NCBI GenBank assembly: GCA_031253335.1
Contig: JAIRWF010000028.1
Coordinates: forward strand, 1 to 51,295
Source: Streptococcaceae bacterium
GTDB lineage: Bacteria; Bacillota; Bacilli; Lactobacillales; Streptococcaceae
DNA: 51,295 bases
Direction: 5' to 3'
The notes beneath the pieces were generated by a model. That model searched no databases. It had not been told where the DNA came from and was given only the letters and a program-made list of their open reading frames with translations. The translations under genes and the position numbers were made by a program. Shown in pieces: positions 25,285 through 32,323 of this stretch; position 1 is the first letter of the stretch; every line of letters starts with the position of its first letter.

Positions 25285-27641
25285 AGCTTACTTCTGCGCT
25301 TTTTCTTTTTGCTAGCTGCGAGAAGCCCGGCTAGCGCACCCACGGCGAGAGTCCCACCAGCGATCCCTTGAAGCATGTCATTATCGCCCAAGAGCGGAAG
25401 AGCCTCTTCTTTTTCGTCAGTAGGAGTCTTCTCTGCAGTCTCTGGATGTTCCTCATCTGCAAGAAGCTCTGGACTAGGCTCCGCTTCATCCTCTGGCTCT
25501 TCTTCTGCAGCTACCGTGTCCCCAGTTACAGGTGCCTCATCCGCCTCAGGAGCACTTCCAAGGACATAATCGTCCTCCTCCAAGTCTCCTTCTGGCAACT
25601 CTCCAATCGGCGGCTCAACCGAACTCGGCTCATCACCTTCAGTCTCATCTGGGTTGGGATAAATCCCAATGGGTGGAACCGTTAATAAAGGTGGCTCAAT
25701 CTCATCAGCCGTAGCTTCAAGCATTAGGCTTGTCCCAAAGGCCATTTCAAACTGCTCTTGGACCTGTGTAGAGTAAGACACAAAGTTATACAAGTGATTT
25801 TCGACTTCCGACACATTGACGGTATATTTCTGCCAACGCCATTGAGAAGTGTCGTTCGTCCCATGATTACGCGTCAAGGTCATGAAAAGCATCGCATCTT
25901 GTGGCTCATCTCCAGCAGGACGACGACCACCGGAAGGTAGTGGTCCAACGCTACCTGGGAAAATGTTGGATCGCGTCCCATCTTCATTGAGCAATGGAAT
26001 ACGTGAGTTGGCAGTTGTCATAGAGTCATTATAAGCAGCAAGGGAACCCACGAGTGTGATAGACGAAAGGGTATCGCCCCATTGTGCCGTGTTGACCGTA
26101 TTCTCGTAATCATGAACATAGCTTGCCCGCAAAGTCGTGTTGTTAAACAAAGCATTAAGCAAGGTTCGCGCAGAACCAGCTGATGTGATATTACCAATCA
26201 CATCTGAAGACGAGCTGAGTTTTGTGCGATAGTTATCAACGGTTAAGTCGGCAAGATCCGTATCATTATCAAGGATAAAGGGAAACCAGTTTGTGAGCCA
26301 GTTACCCAATGAAATCGTTGTTCCGCTAACGTTTCCGCGACCAGCGTTACTCTCTGACATATAGTTTTCATAGCCTTCAGCGATGATACGATCCACAATC
26401 ACATCACGCGCAAAGTAGCCTGAGAACTCAAGCCCGAGGCTAGCCCCCGAGACCAACTCCTGCCAGAAAGGCGTCATCTGCACGCCAGCACGTTCAAGCC
26501 CCTCTGCTGTAAAGTTAATCGTCAAGTACTCCCCTGGCGTATTTTGAATGGCTTCAAGCATGTCCTCAGAAATAGATTGATCAATCTCCATGATTTGCGC
26601 GCGTGTCAAGGCAAGCGGGACGAGATTTTCTTCTTCATCCAGCATGAGCTTGATATGACGCGAATAGTTGGCTAACTCTGGAACAAGGACGATGAGATCA
26701 CTTGTCGTGCCGTGTCCTTCCAAATGGCCGATATTCTGCGCCCCCTCTGCGAAGTGCGAGTAAAATCTGCGCCCCTCATTGAGGAGTAAATCTGCCATCT
26801 GGTTCCCATATTGTTTTCGGATTTGTGCAACCAGTGACGCGAATGATGGTGCGTTAAAGGCATTATTTTGGGTACGATACGCAACATCATTGACTGCGGC
26901 AAGCGAGCCTGACGTACGGAGGGATCCTAGCATATGGAGAATATCACTCTTGGTATGCCGACCAAAGCTTCCGAGATGCCCATTATCAGCGTTATCGACG
27001 GTTGCAATACCCGAGAGTAGCGCATCAATTTCTTCAGAGTTGAAATTTTCAATGGTAAACGAGAGATGGATTTTCTGCTGCGTGCTTTCCTCGTCTTCGC
27101 CAGGGATAGTCTCAAGCGTTAAGTCGGCAAAAATCAGATTGAAGAAATCAAAATCCTGCATGTCAGTGGGGTTGATAGTCGCAATGTAGGCCTGAATGGC
27201 AGGGAGTTCCCATAGAAAGTCGATTTTTTCCTCACGGGTAAATTCATGGAAATCCGGAAGGTCTTGTTTGATTCCCTCTTCCGAATTATCTTGAGCATTT
27301 GACTCATCTAAACTCTGTGTTTCTGCCCCATCAGCAGCCGCCAGCGCTGCATTAGAAGCTGAACGATGGCGCGTCTCAAGCTCGCTTTCATCAAGGGCAA
27401 CGACGGTTTCAAAGTTTTGCTCGGCTGCGAGCTGTTCTTCAAAGTCATGGAGGATCTGCTCAATGATGGCATCTCCACTTTTACTGTGCGGCATGGACTG
27501 TAGGTATTCAATGCCTGCCTCGATTTCTGGTCTGCGATAACTCGCAAGGACGGGTGTGCCACCAGCAAGGACGGCAAGTGAGATGGTTAGTCCTTTTTTG
27601 AGGACATTTTTAAACGTGATCGCTTGTTTTTTTCTAGGCAT
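25281..27641 (-). CDS. large cell-wall-anchored surface protein with LPLLG sorting motif
   Basis: 786 residues from the ATG at 27641, which follows AAAGGAG; an upstream in-frame codon at 27695 lacks an RBS. A signal peptide (KKGLTISLAVLAGGTPVLA) is followed by a large domain I do not recognise, then an acidic, Pro/Glu-rich wall-spanning region, and a C-terminal sorting signal: LPLLGD, a hydrophobic stretch and KKKKRRSKL. The motif is LPxLG rather than LPxTG. A second motif-like stretch, APVTGD, occurs about 70 residues earlier. The adjacent coupled sortase is the likely anchoring enzyme. Ligand and function are unknown. Confidence 0.8.
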   Translation of the reverse strand: MPRKKQAITFKNVLKKGLTISLAVLAGGTPVLASYRRPEIEAGIEYLQSMPHSKSGDAIIEQILHDFEEQLAAEQNFETVVALDESELETRHRSASNAALAAADGAETQSLDESNAQDNSEEGIKQDLPDFHEFTREEKIDFLWELPAIQAYIATINPTDMQDFDFFNLIFADLTLETIPGEDEESTQQKIHLSFTIENFNSEEIDALLSGIATVDNADNGHLGSFGRHTKSDILHMLGSLRTSGSLAAVNDVAYRTQNNAFNAPSFASLVAQIRKQYGNQMADLLLNEGRRFYSHFAEGAQNIGHLEGHGTTSDLIVLVPELANYSRHIKLMLDEEENLVPLALTRAQIMEIDQSISEDMLEAIQNTPGEYLTINFTAEGLERAGVQMTPFWQELVSGASLGLEFSGYFARDVIVDRIIAEGYENYMSESNAGRGNVSGTTISLGNWLTNWFPFILDNDTDLADLTVDNYRTKLSSSSDVIGNITSAGSARTLLNALFNNTTLRASYVHDYENTVNTAQWGDTLSSITLVGSLAAYNDSMTTANSRIPLLNEDGTRSNIFPGSVGPLPSGGRRPAGDEPQDAMLFMTLTRNHGTNDTSQWRWQKYTVNVSEVENHLYNFVSYSTQVQEQFEMAFGTSLMLEATADEIEPPLLTVPPIGIYPNPDETEGDEPSSVEPPIGELPEGDLEEDDYVLGSAPEADEAPVTGDTVAAEEEPEDEAEPSPELLADEEHPETAEKTPTDEKEEALPLLGDNDMLQGIAGGTLAVGALAGLLAASKKKKRRSKL

Positions 27642-27693
27642 AGTATCTCCTTTGAGGTTTTTTTGGAAAGTCGCACTGACTTTCACTTTTACC

Positions 27694-27731
27694 ACTTTAA
27701 CATTTCTAACTTATTTCTAACTTATTTCTAA
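27694..27731 (-). promoter_or_regulatory. promoter with three 11-bp direct repeats before the surface protein
   Basis: CTTATTTCTAA occurs at 27710-27720 and 27721-27731, with a third 8/11 copy at 27699-27709. They lie directly upstream of an extended -10 (TGTTAAAGT on the minus strand, box at 27699-27694), in the position of an activator or response-regulator site. An alternative -10 TACAAT lies at 27742-27737, in which case the repeats would be transcribed. Confidence 0.5.
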
Positions 27732-27912
27732 TTTTTATTGTAACTTACTCTTTCTCTGAAATTAAGTTAGGTTCCCTCTAAAAACTTGCAGAAGACACAT
27801 ATGTCTCAGCGGCCACCATGATTCGCACGCTTTAAAAGTTGTATTTTGTTACAAAAACTATTAAAAAGGGGACGTTTAGGGATAAATAAAAAAACGCCTT
27901 GCGCGCTTTGAA

Positions 27913-27986
27913 TCGGGAAGACAGGATTCGAACCTGCGACACCCTGGTCCCAAACCAGGTACTCTACCAAGCTGAGCTACTTCCCG
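27913..27986 (-). tRNA. tRNA-Pro (UGG)
   Basis: Minus-strand cloverleaf with acceptor stem CGGGAAG/CTTCCCG, discriminator A, anticodon loop TTTGGGA (anticodon TGG) and GGTTCGAATCC in the T arm. No CCA is encoded. It is the second gene of a Leu-Pro tRNA pair. Confidence 0.95.
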
Positions 27987-27989
27987 GAC

Positions 27990-28089
27990 TGTGAAACTTG
28001 CGATTTTAATCGCTTCGTTGAACAGTTCTTCGCCCAGGCGAAGTTCCGTACTTGTGAAACTTGCGATTTTAATCGCTTCGTTGAACAGT
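27990..28089 (-). repeat. 37-bp direct repeat in the tRNA spacer
   Basis: The identical 37 bp at 27990-28026 and 28053-28089 fill the spacer between tRNA-Leu and tRNA-Pro. Each contains GCGATTTTAATCGC, a small hairpin, and each is followed by a different hairpin (TTCGCCCAGGCGAA; CTCTCTTCTGAGAG). It may reflect a tRNA loss by recombination or a processing signal. Confidence 0.85.
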
Positions 28090-28114
28090 CTCTCTTCTGA
28101 GAGTCTCTGTTCAC

Positions 28115-28196
28115 TGCGGATGAAGGGACTTGAACCCTTACACCTTGCGGCACAAGAACCTAAATCTTGCGTGTCTGCCAATTCCACCACATCCGC
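28115..28196 (-). tRNA. tRNA-Leu (UAG)
   Basis: Minus-strand class II tRNA of 82 nt with acceptor stem GCGGATG/CATCCGC, anticodon loop TTTAGGT (anticodon TAG), a variable arm and GGTTCAAGTCC in the T arm. First gene of the Leu-Pro pair. Confidence 0.95.
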
Positions 28197-28200
28197 TAGC

Positions 28201-28308
28201 TGTCAGATTTGACAATGCTTTATTTTAGCAAATTTGACGAGCCTTTGTCAAATCAAAAAAGCCTGTCAGATTTGACAAGCTTCATTTTGAATTCTGTCAG
28301 GTCTGACA
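28201..28308 (-). terminator. nrdF terminator region with three palindrome copies
   Basis: Copies TGTCAGATTTGACA at 28201-28214 and 28264-28277, and TGTCAGGTCTGACA at 28295-28308, plus half copies near 28233 and 28246. On the minus strand the middle one, with AAGC/GCTT flanks, is followed by TTTTTT and forms the terminator behind nrdF. Confidence 0.75.
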
Positions 28309-28325
28309 AGTCTGTTTGCTAATCG

Positions 28326-29369
28326 TTATTTTCTATCAATTCCGATGAGGTAATCTTCATCATTCATGACTTCGACCTCACCCAAGAGATAGCCGTTGCC
28401 GACTTGGCTAAAGAAGTCGTGGTTAGATGTCCCTGCTGAAATCCCGTTCATGATAATCGGATTGACGTCGCTCGCCGTATCGGGGAAGAGAGGATCTTGT
28501 CCCAAGTTCATGAGGGCTTTATTGGCATTGTAGCGCACGAAAGTCAAGACTTCATCCGTCCAGCCAATCCCGTCATAGAGGAGGTGCGAGTACTCTTCTT
28601 CATTTTCATAAAGCTGGTAGAGGAGATCGTACATCCAATTCTTGAACTCCTCCTGCTCAGCGGGCTCCAGCTCGTTGAAGCCCAGCTGGAATTTATAGCC
28701 AATATAAGTCCCGTGGACACTTTCGTCGCGGATGATGAGCTTAATAATCTCGGCAGAGTTGTTCATTTTATTGTTGCCCAAGTACCAGAGTGGCGTGTAG
28801 AAGCCACTGTAGAAAAGACAAGTCTCGAGGAAGACACTCGCCACCTTCTTGCGCAAGCCCACCATCTTCTTCTCATTCGGCGTCATGTCATCGGTCGGCT
28901 CGGCTTCGTAGTAGCTGTCGATAATCTTGGCCTTCGTCTGCATGTGGACGTTGGTGTTGACCCAGTCAAAAAGGACGTCGATTTCCTTTGGCGTGTTGAG
29001 GGTCGAGAAAATGGTGGAATAACTTTTCGCGTGGACAGACTCCATAAACTGGATGTTGTTGAAGCAAGCGGTCTCCTGCGGCGTACGCGCATCGTGCTTC
29101 ACGACTTCTGCGCCATCCACCGACTGCATGGTGTCCAACAAGGTCAAGCCTGCAAAAGCTTTGGCAAACGTATCGCGCTCAATTTGCGGCAATTTGCGCC
29201 AGTCGTCGAGGTCGTTTGAGACCGGAATACGCGTGTCGAGCCAAAACTGCTCGGTCAGCTTCTCCCAGGTCGATTTGTCAATCGCGTCCTCAATCGCATT
29301 CCAGTTGATTGCTTCATAGTAAGTCTCCACGCGCTTGTCCAGCGCATTTTGTGAATTTTGTTCAGTCAT
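28326..29369 (-). CDS. nrdF: class Ib ribonucleotide reductase, small subunit
   Basis: A 347-residue R2 subunit that carries the dimetal site and tyrosyl radical. Recognisable blocks are WLDTRIPVSNDLDDW, EVVKHDARTPQETACFNNIQFMESVHAKSYS and ESVHGTYIGYKFQ. It has a strong RBS (AAGGAGTC). In related genomes it follows nrdE directly; here 3 kb of accessory genes separate them. It probably uses its own promoter (TGTTAAAAT) overlapping the divergent nuclease-like gene. Confidence 0.95.
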   Translation of the reverse strand: MTEQNSQNALDKRVETYYEAINWNAIEDAIDKSTWEKLTEQFWLDTRIPVSNDLDDWRKLPQIERDTFAKAFAGLTLLDTMQSVDGAEVVKHDARTPQETACFNNIQFMESVHAKSYSTIFSTLNTPKEIDVLFDWVNTNVHMQTKAKIIDSYYEAEPTDDMTPNEKKMVGLRKKVASVFLETCLFYSGFYTPLWYLGNNKMNNSAEIIKLIIRDESVHGTYIGYKFQLGFNELEPAEQEEFKNWMYDLLYQLYENEEEYSHLLYDGIGWTDEVLTFVRYNANKALMNLGQDPLFPDTASDVNPIIMNGISAGTSNHDFFSQVGNGYLLGEVEVMNDEDYLIGIDRK

Positions 29370-29390
29370 TTTGACTCCTTCTTATCTATA

Positions 29391-29426
29391 TTGAGATTTT
29401 AACATGTTTTCGGTATAATAAATGGA
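29391..29426 (+). promoter_or_regulatory. leaderless promoter of the second PD-(D/E)XK gene
   Basis: TTGAGA (29391-29396), an exact 17-bp spacer, TATAAT (29414-29419), 6 nt and ATG. No ribosome binding site. Confidence 0.75.
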
Positions 29427-29827
29427 TGGCTAATTTAATGAATACAGGTAAACTAATCATTCCCTACGGCCGTCATCCAGAGCCCAGTGAAATAAAAGTT
29501 GCAGAAGTTTTTATGGCACGAGGTCATGATGTCGAATTCTTAACAGAGCCCCAGACAGAAGGACTAAAATCTGCAGACGTTATCATCAATGGCATCATTT
29601 GGGAAATTAAGAGCCCCACGGGCAATAATCGACGCACTATTCAACGGGCGATTGCAAAAGCCAGCAAGCAAAGTACAAACGTTATATTTGATTCCAGACA
29701 TTCAGCAATTTCTGAAGACACCTTTATCAGACAACTTCATCAAGAACTCAAAAGGCATCCAGATATCAAGCGACTTGTACTCATTGGAAAATCTAGCAAT
29801 CTCCTTGACATCAAAGGCAAATTTTGA
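29426..29827 (+). CDS. orphan CdiA-C-like PD-(D/E)XK nuclease-family protein, second copy
   Basis: A 133-residue relative of the 19042..19422 product. Shared blocks are a Glu-containing N-terminal helix, ADVIINGIIWEIKSPTGNN (the D...ExK core) and RRTIQRAIAKASKQSTNVIFD. The full protein is the CdiA-C-like domain with no delivery module or immunity gene. It is transcribed divergently from nrdF and its promoter gives a leaderless mRNA. It lies in the DNA that separates nrdE and nrdF. Function is unknown: a tRNase or DNA nuclease is inferred from the fold. Confidence 0.7.
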   Translation: MANLMNTGKLIIPYGRHPEPSEIKVAEVFMARGHDVEFLTEPQTEGLKSADVIINGIIWEIKSPTGNNRRTIQRAIAKASKQSTNVIFDSRHSAISEDTFIRQLHQELKRHPDIKRLVLIGKSSNLLDIKGKF

Positions 29828-29887
29828 TAAAATGTTCTTAAAGAGATGTGGCCAGCGGGCTTATACGCAAGGGCATCTTTTTTATTT

Positions 29888-29901
29888 TGTCAAATTTGAC
29901 A
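29888..29901. repeat. TGTCAAATTTGACA palindrome, intergenic copy
   Basis: Exact copy between the nuclease-like gene and the convergent toxin gene. It is preceded by a T-run on the plus strand but not followed by one, so it is a weak terminator at best. Confidence 0.8.
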
Positions 29902-29932
29902 ACCCTATTTTTTATCCCATCAAGTTGGACAG

Positions 29933-30256
29933 TTAAAATTTGACTTTCATTTGCCATTGGTTGAACACACTACCAATGACGACAACTGACTTTTCAGCAT
30001 TGACCCGATAGAAAATCGCATAAGATTTTCCAATCAACAGCCGCCGAGTCGGTTCAGTAAAAGCATATAGCTCAGAGACGTCAGCATAACGCTTAGGGAA
30101 TGTTTTCAAAGAATTAACACCTTGATAAATGATCTTGACAAATCTTTGAATCGTTGCCTCTGGAAACTCCAAGTCTTCCCATTCCTCAATAATTTTCTCC
30201 ATGCTATCATAGAAATGTTGCGTACTTGCGATTTCAAAATGCTGAATCTCAGTCAT
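29933..30256 (-). CDS. RelE/ParE-family toxin
   Basis: A 107-residue toxin from the ATG at 30256, which overlaps the antitoxin stop by 8 bp. Typical RelE/ParE blocks are EEWEDLEFPEATIQRFVKII, LKTFPKRYADVSEL, TRRLLIGKSYAIFYRV and VVVIGSVFNQ. The fold either cleaves mRNA at the ribosome or poisons gyrase; the branch is unclear. Confidence 0.85.
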   Translation of the reverse strand: MTEIQHFEIASTQHFYDSMEKIIEEWEDLEFPEATIQRFVKIIYQGVNSLKTFPKRYADVSELYAFTEPTRRLLIGKSYAIFYRVNAEKSVVVIGSVFNQWQMKVKF

Positions 30257-30503
30257 CCTTGCCCCAACCATATTTACCAAAACGTGCAATCATTTGCTCT
30301 TCTGTGACAAGATTCCCTTTTTCAAAATCAGCGAAAGCCTCCTCAATCATCGCACGGTCATGCGCCTTGTTCGCCTCCTCAAAGCCCAGCAAAATCCCCT
30401 GATCCGTAAACTGAATCTTCAGCTCATCTCCCTCAATAACCCCCGTCTCTTTCGGCAAAATCACACCCACCGAATTCCCGATTTTTCGTACTTTTGCGTT
30501 CAT
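30249..30503 (-). CDS. AbrB/MazE-type antitoxin
   Basis: An 84-residue protein with an N-terminal SpoVT/AbrB DNA-binding domain (VRKIGNSVGVILPKE) and a C-terminal toxin-binding helix (EEQMIARFGKYGWG). It overlaps the toxin start, and an RBS AAGGAGG precedes the ATG. An AbrB-type antitoxin paired with a RelE/ParE-type toxin is a known mixed arrangement. Confidence 0.85.
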   Translation of the reverse strand: MNAKVRKIGNSVGVILPKETGVIEGDELKIQFTDQGILLGFEEANKAHDRAMIEEAFADFEKGNLVTEEQMIARFGKYGWGKDD

Positions 30504-30603
30504 GATAAGCCTCCTTTGTTGTAACTAGATTATAACATTTTTTACTTTTTTGGATGTTCTCAGCTACTTCTACCTTTTATCAATTTTTTTGAATCACTAA
30601 AAG

Positions 30604-32302
30604 TCAAGATTCCCCCCACTGGCTCAAAAGTAACTTAACATAATTATCCAAAAATTTTTGAAAAATTAGGCTTTCTTGGTTACTTTTCTTGTACTCACTT
30701 AAAACGTCATTATTTATTTTTAAGGCCTTTTCATTCGGAATGATTCGGATAACTTTATTAAATAATAAATAAAGATAATTATTTTGGTTACTCTTTCTCG
30801 GCATTCCCAAATTCTGATTATATGTCTGGCTCGTCTCTGCTTCATAATCCAAGCATTCTAATAAATCAATATAATTTTCTTTGTCATCGGAATAGGCTAG
30901 CCCATTCAATATTATTTGCAAATCAGTCTTGTATAGCTCTTCAAATTGTTCACCTATATTATCATTTTTTCTTGAAATTTGAACTAGAATATTAGATGAC
31001 CATCGTTCACTAATTAACAAAAGTAGCCCCAAATATGAAATTTTACTCGTATATATTTCTAGCTCTCTGCACCAAACTAACTTTAAACTCTCTATCTTTT
31101 TATCTAAATTTGCTAATTTAAAAAATTCGCCCAAACAATACATCAATATGTTGTTTTCTGTTTTATTTCTTCCAATACTTTCTAAAATTTCTCTAGGTTC
31201 AACTTTATACTTCTTGATAATATCCAATCCCTGTTCTTTAGTTAGATTATTTCTACTGGACAATTCTTTTTTCTGCATACCCCAAAAAAATGAATAGTCA
31301 TTTTCGAATATTTCAAAAAGTAGGCTTTGCCAGCTTACTTCTTCAGACTTTTCTCCGAAATTTTCATTAACTTTCTCAAGAAAATCCCATTTATCTGATA
31401 TAAATTTCTTGTATTCAGAAATATAGTCATTTTTAAATTTCTTTTTAGCTTTGCCTACAATCCACGGTTCCAACACACCGCTATTCAATCCAGTAAAAGG
31501 TGAATTCAACATTACGTTAAGATATTTTACTTTTTCCTCAGAGTCCAATTCTTTCATTTCCTTTTCAATACATTTCCAAAAAAATCGCACTTCATATTTT
31601 CCATCAATATAGCTCTTTTTAAACCATTCTTGGCAATCATTACCCATGTTTTTTTCAATAAATTCATTGTTTGCATCTTTTTTGTCTTTAATAAATATTG
31701 ATACCAGCGAAAGATGCAAATATGAGGTAAACAGAAAAACATAGACTATCAGAAAAATAAAACTATCGTCTGATATAAACATTCAGTTAATTCAAATTGA
31801 TTAAAAAAGTTTATTTTTAGTAATATTGGTAATATTATTATCCCAAACATACCTATTTTAAATGCATATGTAGTATAGATTTGAGCCCAAAAATTTTTAT
31901 CAAGAAGAGTAATTATTTTACTTCTACCTAAATATCTATCTCCATGTGTACCAACAAGCTGAGCTATTCCAGTAGTGAATGCCAAATAAATTCCATAGAC
32001 TGTTAGTAAACTGAAAGTAACTAAAGTTACATTGGATATATTAAGATTTTGTATCTTATTGCCAAAAAAGAAAATTTATAATAATATTGAATTGCAAACA
32101 ACAATGAAAAGCCAGCAATTAATAAAAATTGCTTTAATCTTAACCTAGCATTAAAGTTATTCAATAAATTGTAAATTATTTTTGTACATCTAAGCTTTTT
32201 TATTCCTAAAAACGTTGCCCAAGCAATGTAGAAAGAAATAATAAATCCTATCCCTAGAAATGTAACCTTTAAAGCTAACGAAAAACTACTCATACCTAAC
32301 AA
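30604..32302 (-). pseudogene. multi-pass membrane protein gene broken by two frameshifts
   Basis: Three open segments (32302-32027, 31985-31749 and 31782-30604) read as one protein if two shifts are allowed. The first break falls near a T6 run at about 32060, where the frame continues GNKIQNLNISNVTLVTFSLL. The second falls in the overlap at 31782. The joined product would be about 580 residues, with four or five hydrophobic segments in the first 220 and a soluble C-terminal region. Neither downstream segment has an RBS. The family is unknown. AT-rich composition suggests transfer. Sequencing error in homopolymers is possible. Confidence 0.6.
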
Positions 32303-32323
32303 TAATAGAGCCCTCTATTTTTT

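Noticed and set aside
27990-28089. Direct repeats as a CRISPR array
   Set aside because: Only two units, no spacer series and no cas genes in the window.
27876-28190. 104-codon frame across the two tRNA genes
   Set aside because: It translates tRNA-Leu, the spacer repeat and tRNA-Pro; clearly not protein coding.
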